11,330 nucleotides of DNA from CAZFPA01 sp964520975 (GTDB taxonomy: Bacteria; Bacillota; Negativicutes; Selenomonadales; Selenomonadaceae): NCBI GenBank assembly GCA_964520975.1, contig CAZFPA010000059.1, forward strand, positions 1-11,330, in the 5' to 3' direction. This document shows, in pieces, positions 10,771-11,330 of this stretch; the first letter of the stretch is position 1, and every line of letters starts with the position of its first letter. A model generated the notes under the pieces. That model had not been told where the DNA came from. It saw only the letters and a list, made by a program, of their open reading frames with translations, and ran no database searches. Made by a program: the position numbers and the translations under genes.

Positions 10771-10806
10771 TATTCAATTTCCTTTAGCGATAGTCAGTCG
10801 CGATCC

Positions 10807-10827
10807 TGTACAGCATTTCGCTGTACA
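10807..10827. repeat. Perfect 8-bp inverted repeat just after the rpoBC promoter
   Basis: TGTACAGC (10807-10814) and GCTGTACA (10820-10827) flank a 5-base centre. It begins about 8 bases after the predicted transcription start. It could be a 5'-end RNA hairpin that stabilises the transcript or a binding site for a dimeric regulator; the sequence alone does not decide. Confidence 0.6.
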
Positions 10828-10841
10828 TTCTGTAATTTAAA

Positions 10842-10870
10842 ATACTATCACAAATGCTGGAAAATGTCAA
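10842..10870 (-). promoter_or_regulatory. Strong promoter of rpoBC
   Basis: On the minus strand TTGACA (plus 10865-10870, a perfect -35) is followed after 17 bases by TAGTAT (plus 10842-10847, 4 of 6 to TATAAT), preceded by TG one base away, an extended -10. Predicted start is near 10835, giving a leader of roughly 205-215 bases ahead of rpoB. Its place just after the rplL terminator means rpoBC can be transcribed independently of rplL. Confidence 0.8.
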
Positions 10871-10901
10871 TCACTTTCCTTTATAAATCAGCGAAAATGG
10901 C

Positions 10902-10936
10902 AAAAAATTAAAGAGTGCCCAATGGACACCCTTTAA
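10902..10936 (-). terminator. Terminator between rplL and rpoB
   Basis: On the minus strand TTAAAGGGTGTCC and GGGCACTCTTTAA form an uninterrupted 13-bp stem with two G-U pairs and a 3-base ATT loop, followed directly by TTTTTT (10907-10902). It starts 21 bases after the rplL stop. Such a site between rplL and rpoB is classically a partial terminator that lowers polymerase subunit output relative to ribosomal proteins; here the stem is strong enough that termination could be nearly complete. Confidence 0.88.
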
Positions 10937-10957
10937 TCTTATTCCACAAAACTTAAA

Positions 10958-11329
10958 TTACTTAAGTTCTACAGTTGCGCCAGCTTCTTCGAGCTTAGCC
11001 TTGGCTGCATCAGCATCAGCCTTGGAAACCTTCTCTTTAACCGGGCTAGGAGCGCCATCAACCAGAGCCTTAGCTTCCTTCAGGCCCAGGCCAGTGAGCT
11101 CACGAACAGCCTTGATAACGTTGATCTTGCTGGAGCCAGCAGAAGCCAGAACGACATCGAATTCGCTCTTCTCTTCTTCAGCAGCACCGCCAGCAGCGCC
11201 GCCAGCAGCAGCTACAGCTACCGGAGCAGCTGCGGATACGCCGAATTTTTCTTCCATAGCTTTAACGAGCTCGGAGAGTTCGAGGACAGTCATGCCCTCA
11301 ATTGCTTCCATGATTTCTTCTTTAGTCAT
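10958..11329 (-). CDS. rplL: 50S ribosomal protein L7/L12
   Basis: Stalk protein L7/L12 of the large ribosomal subunit, 123 residues, a normal length. It dimerises and binds L10, and its mobile C-terminal domains recruit EF-G, EF-Tu and other translational GTPases. Residues 1-30 form the dimerisation and L10-binding domain (MTVLELSELVKAMEEKFGV). Residues 31-52 are an Ala/Gly/Val-rich hinge. Residues about 54-123 are the globular factor-binding domain with the conserved SSKINVIKAVRELTGLGLKE run (66-85) and AKALVDGAP. The ATG is at 11327-11329, so the gene is complete but its ribosome site and upstream neighbour (rplJ expected) lie outside the window. It ends in a strong terminator before rpoB. 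Confidence 0.98.
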   Translation of the reverse strand: MTKEEIMEAIEGMTVLELSELVKAMEEKFGVSAAAPVAVAAAGGAAGGAAEEEKSEFDVVLASAGSSKINVIKAVRELTGLGLKEAKALVDGAPSPVKEKVSKADADAAKAKLEEAGATVELK

Positions 11330-11330
11330 T

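Overview
This window carries core housekeeping genes of a bacterium that is best explained as a Negativicutes member, meaning a Gram-negative-type Firmicute of the Selenomonas/Mitsuokella kind. RpoB and RpoC match the Bacillus-type Firmicutes proteins through most of their length, but each has an extra insert. Lysine/diaminopimelate synthesis uses an LL-diaminopimelate aminotransferase. Base composition looks mildly GC-rich, with AT-rich promoters and strong Shine-Dalgarno sites. The genus is an inference from remembered family sequences and was not tested by a search.

Left part, + strand: a leader with an extended -10 promoter, dapL (145-1380) and its intrinsic terminator; then a near-consensus sigma-A promoter, a DUF815 P-loop ATPase gene (1546-2778) and its terminator. 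Right part, - strand, read from the right edge: rplL (ribosomal protein L7/L12, complete from its ATG one base inside the edge), a strong terminator, a near-perfect promoter, a leader of about 205 bases, rpoB, and rpoC starting 17 bases after the rpoB stop with a TTG codon. The two halves converge at 2779-2855, where two hairpins serve opposite strands in a crossed arrangement.

The genes on the right form the translation/transcription core cluster: L7/L12 is the factor-recruiting stalk of the ribosome, and beta plus beta-prime form the catalytic body of RNA polymerase. The terminator plus promoter between rplL and rpoB indicates that polymerase subunits can be made independently of the ribosomal protein genes. 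The usual Firmicutes continuation after rpoC (an L7Ae-like gene, rpsL, rpsG, fusA, tuf) is absent; transcription ends directly after rpoC. dapL supplies LL-diaminopimelate for peptidoglycan and lysine, and the DUF815 ATPase has no assigned role.

No mobile element, CRISPR array, tRNA or rRNA is visible, and no novel multi-gene system is present. The parts most worth a second look are (1) the beta-prime subunit, which has three tandem copies of a module that Bacillus has once, (2) a 33-residue insert and a long acidic tail in beta, and (3) the rpoBC leader, with a possible nine-codon leader peptide followed by a terminator-like hairpin inside a long-range inverted repeat.
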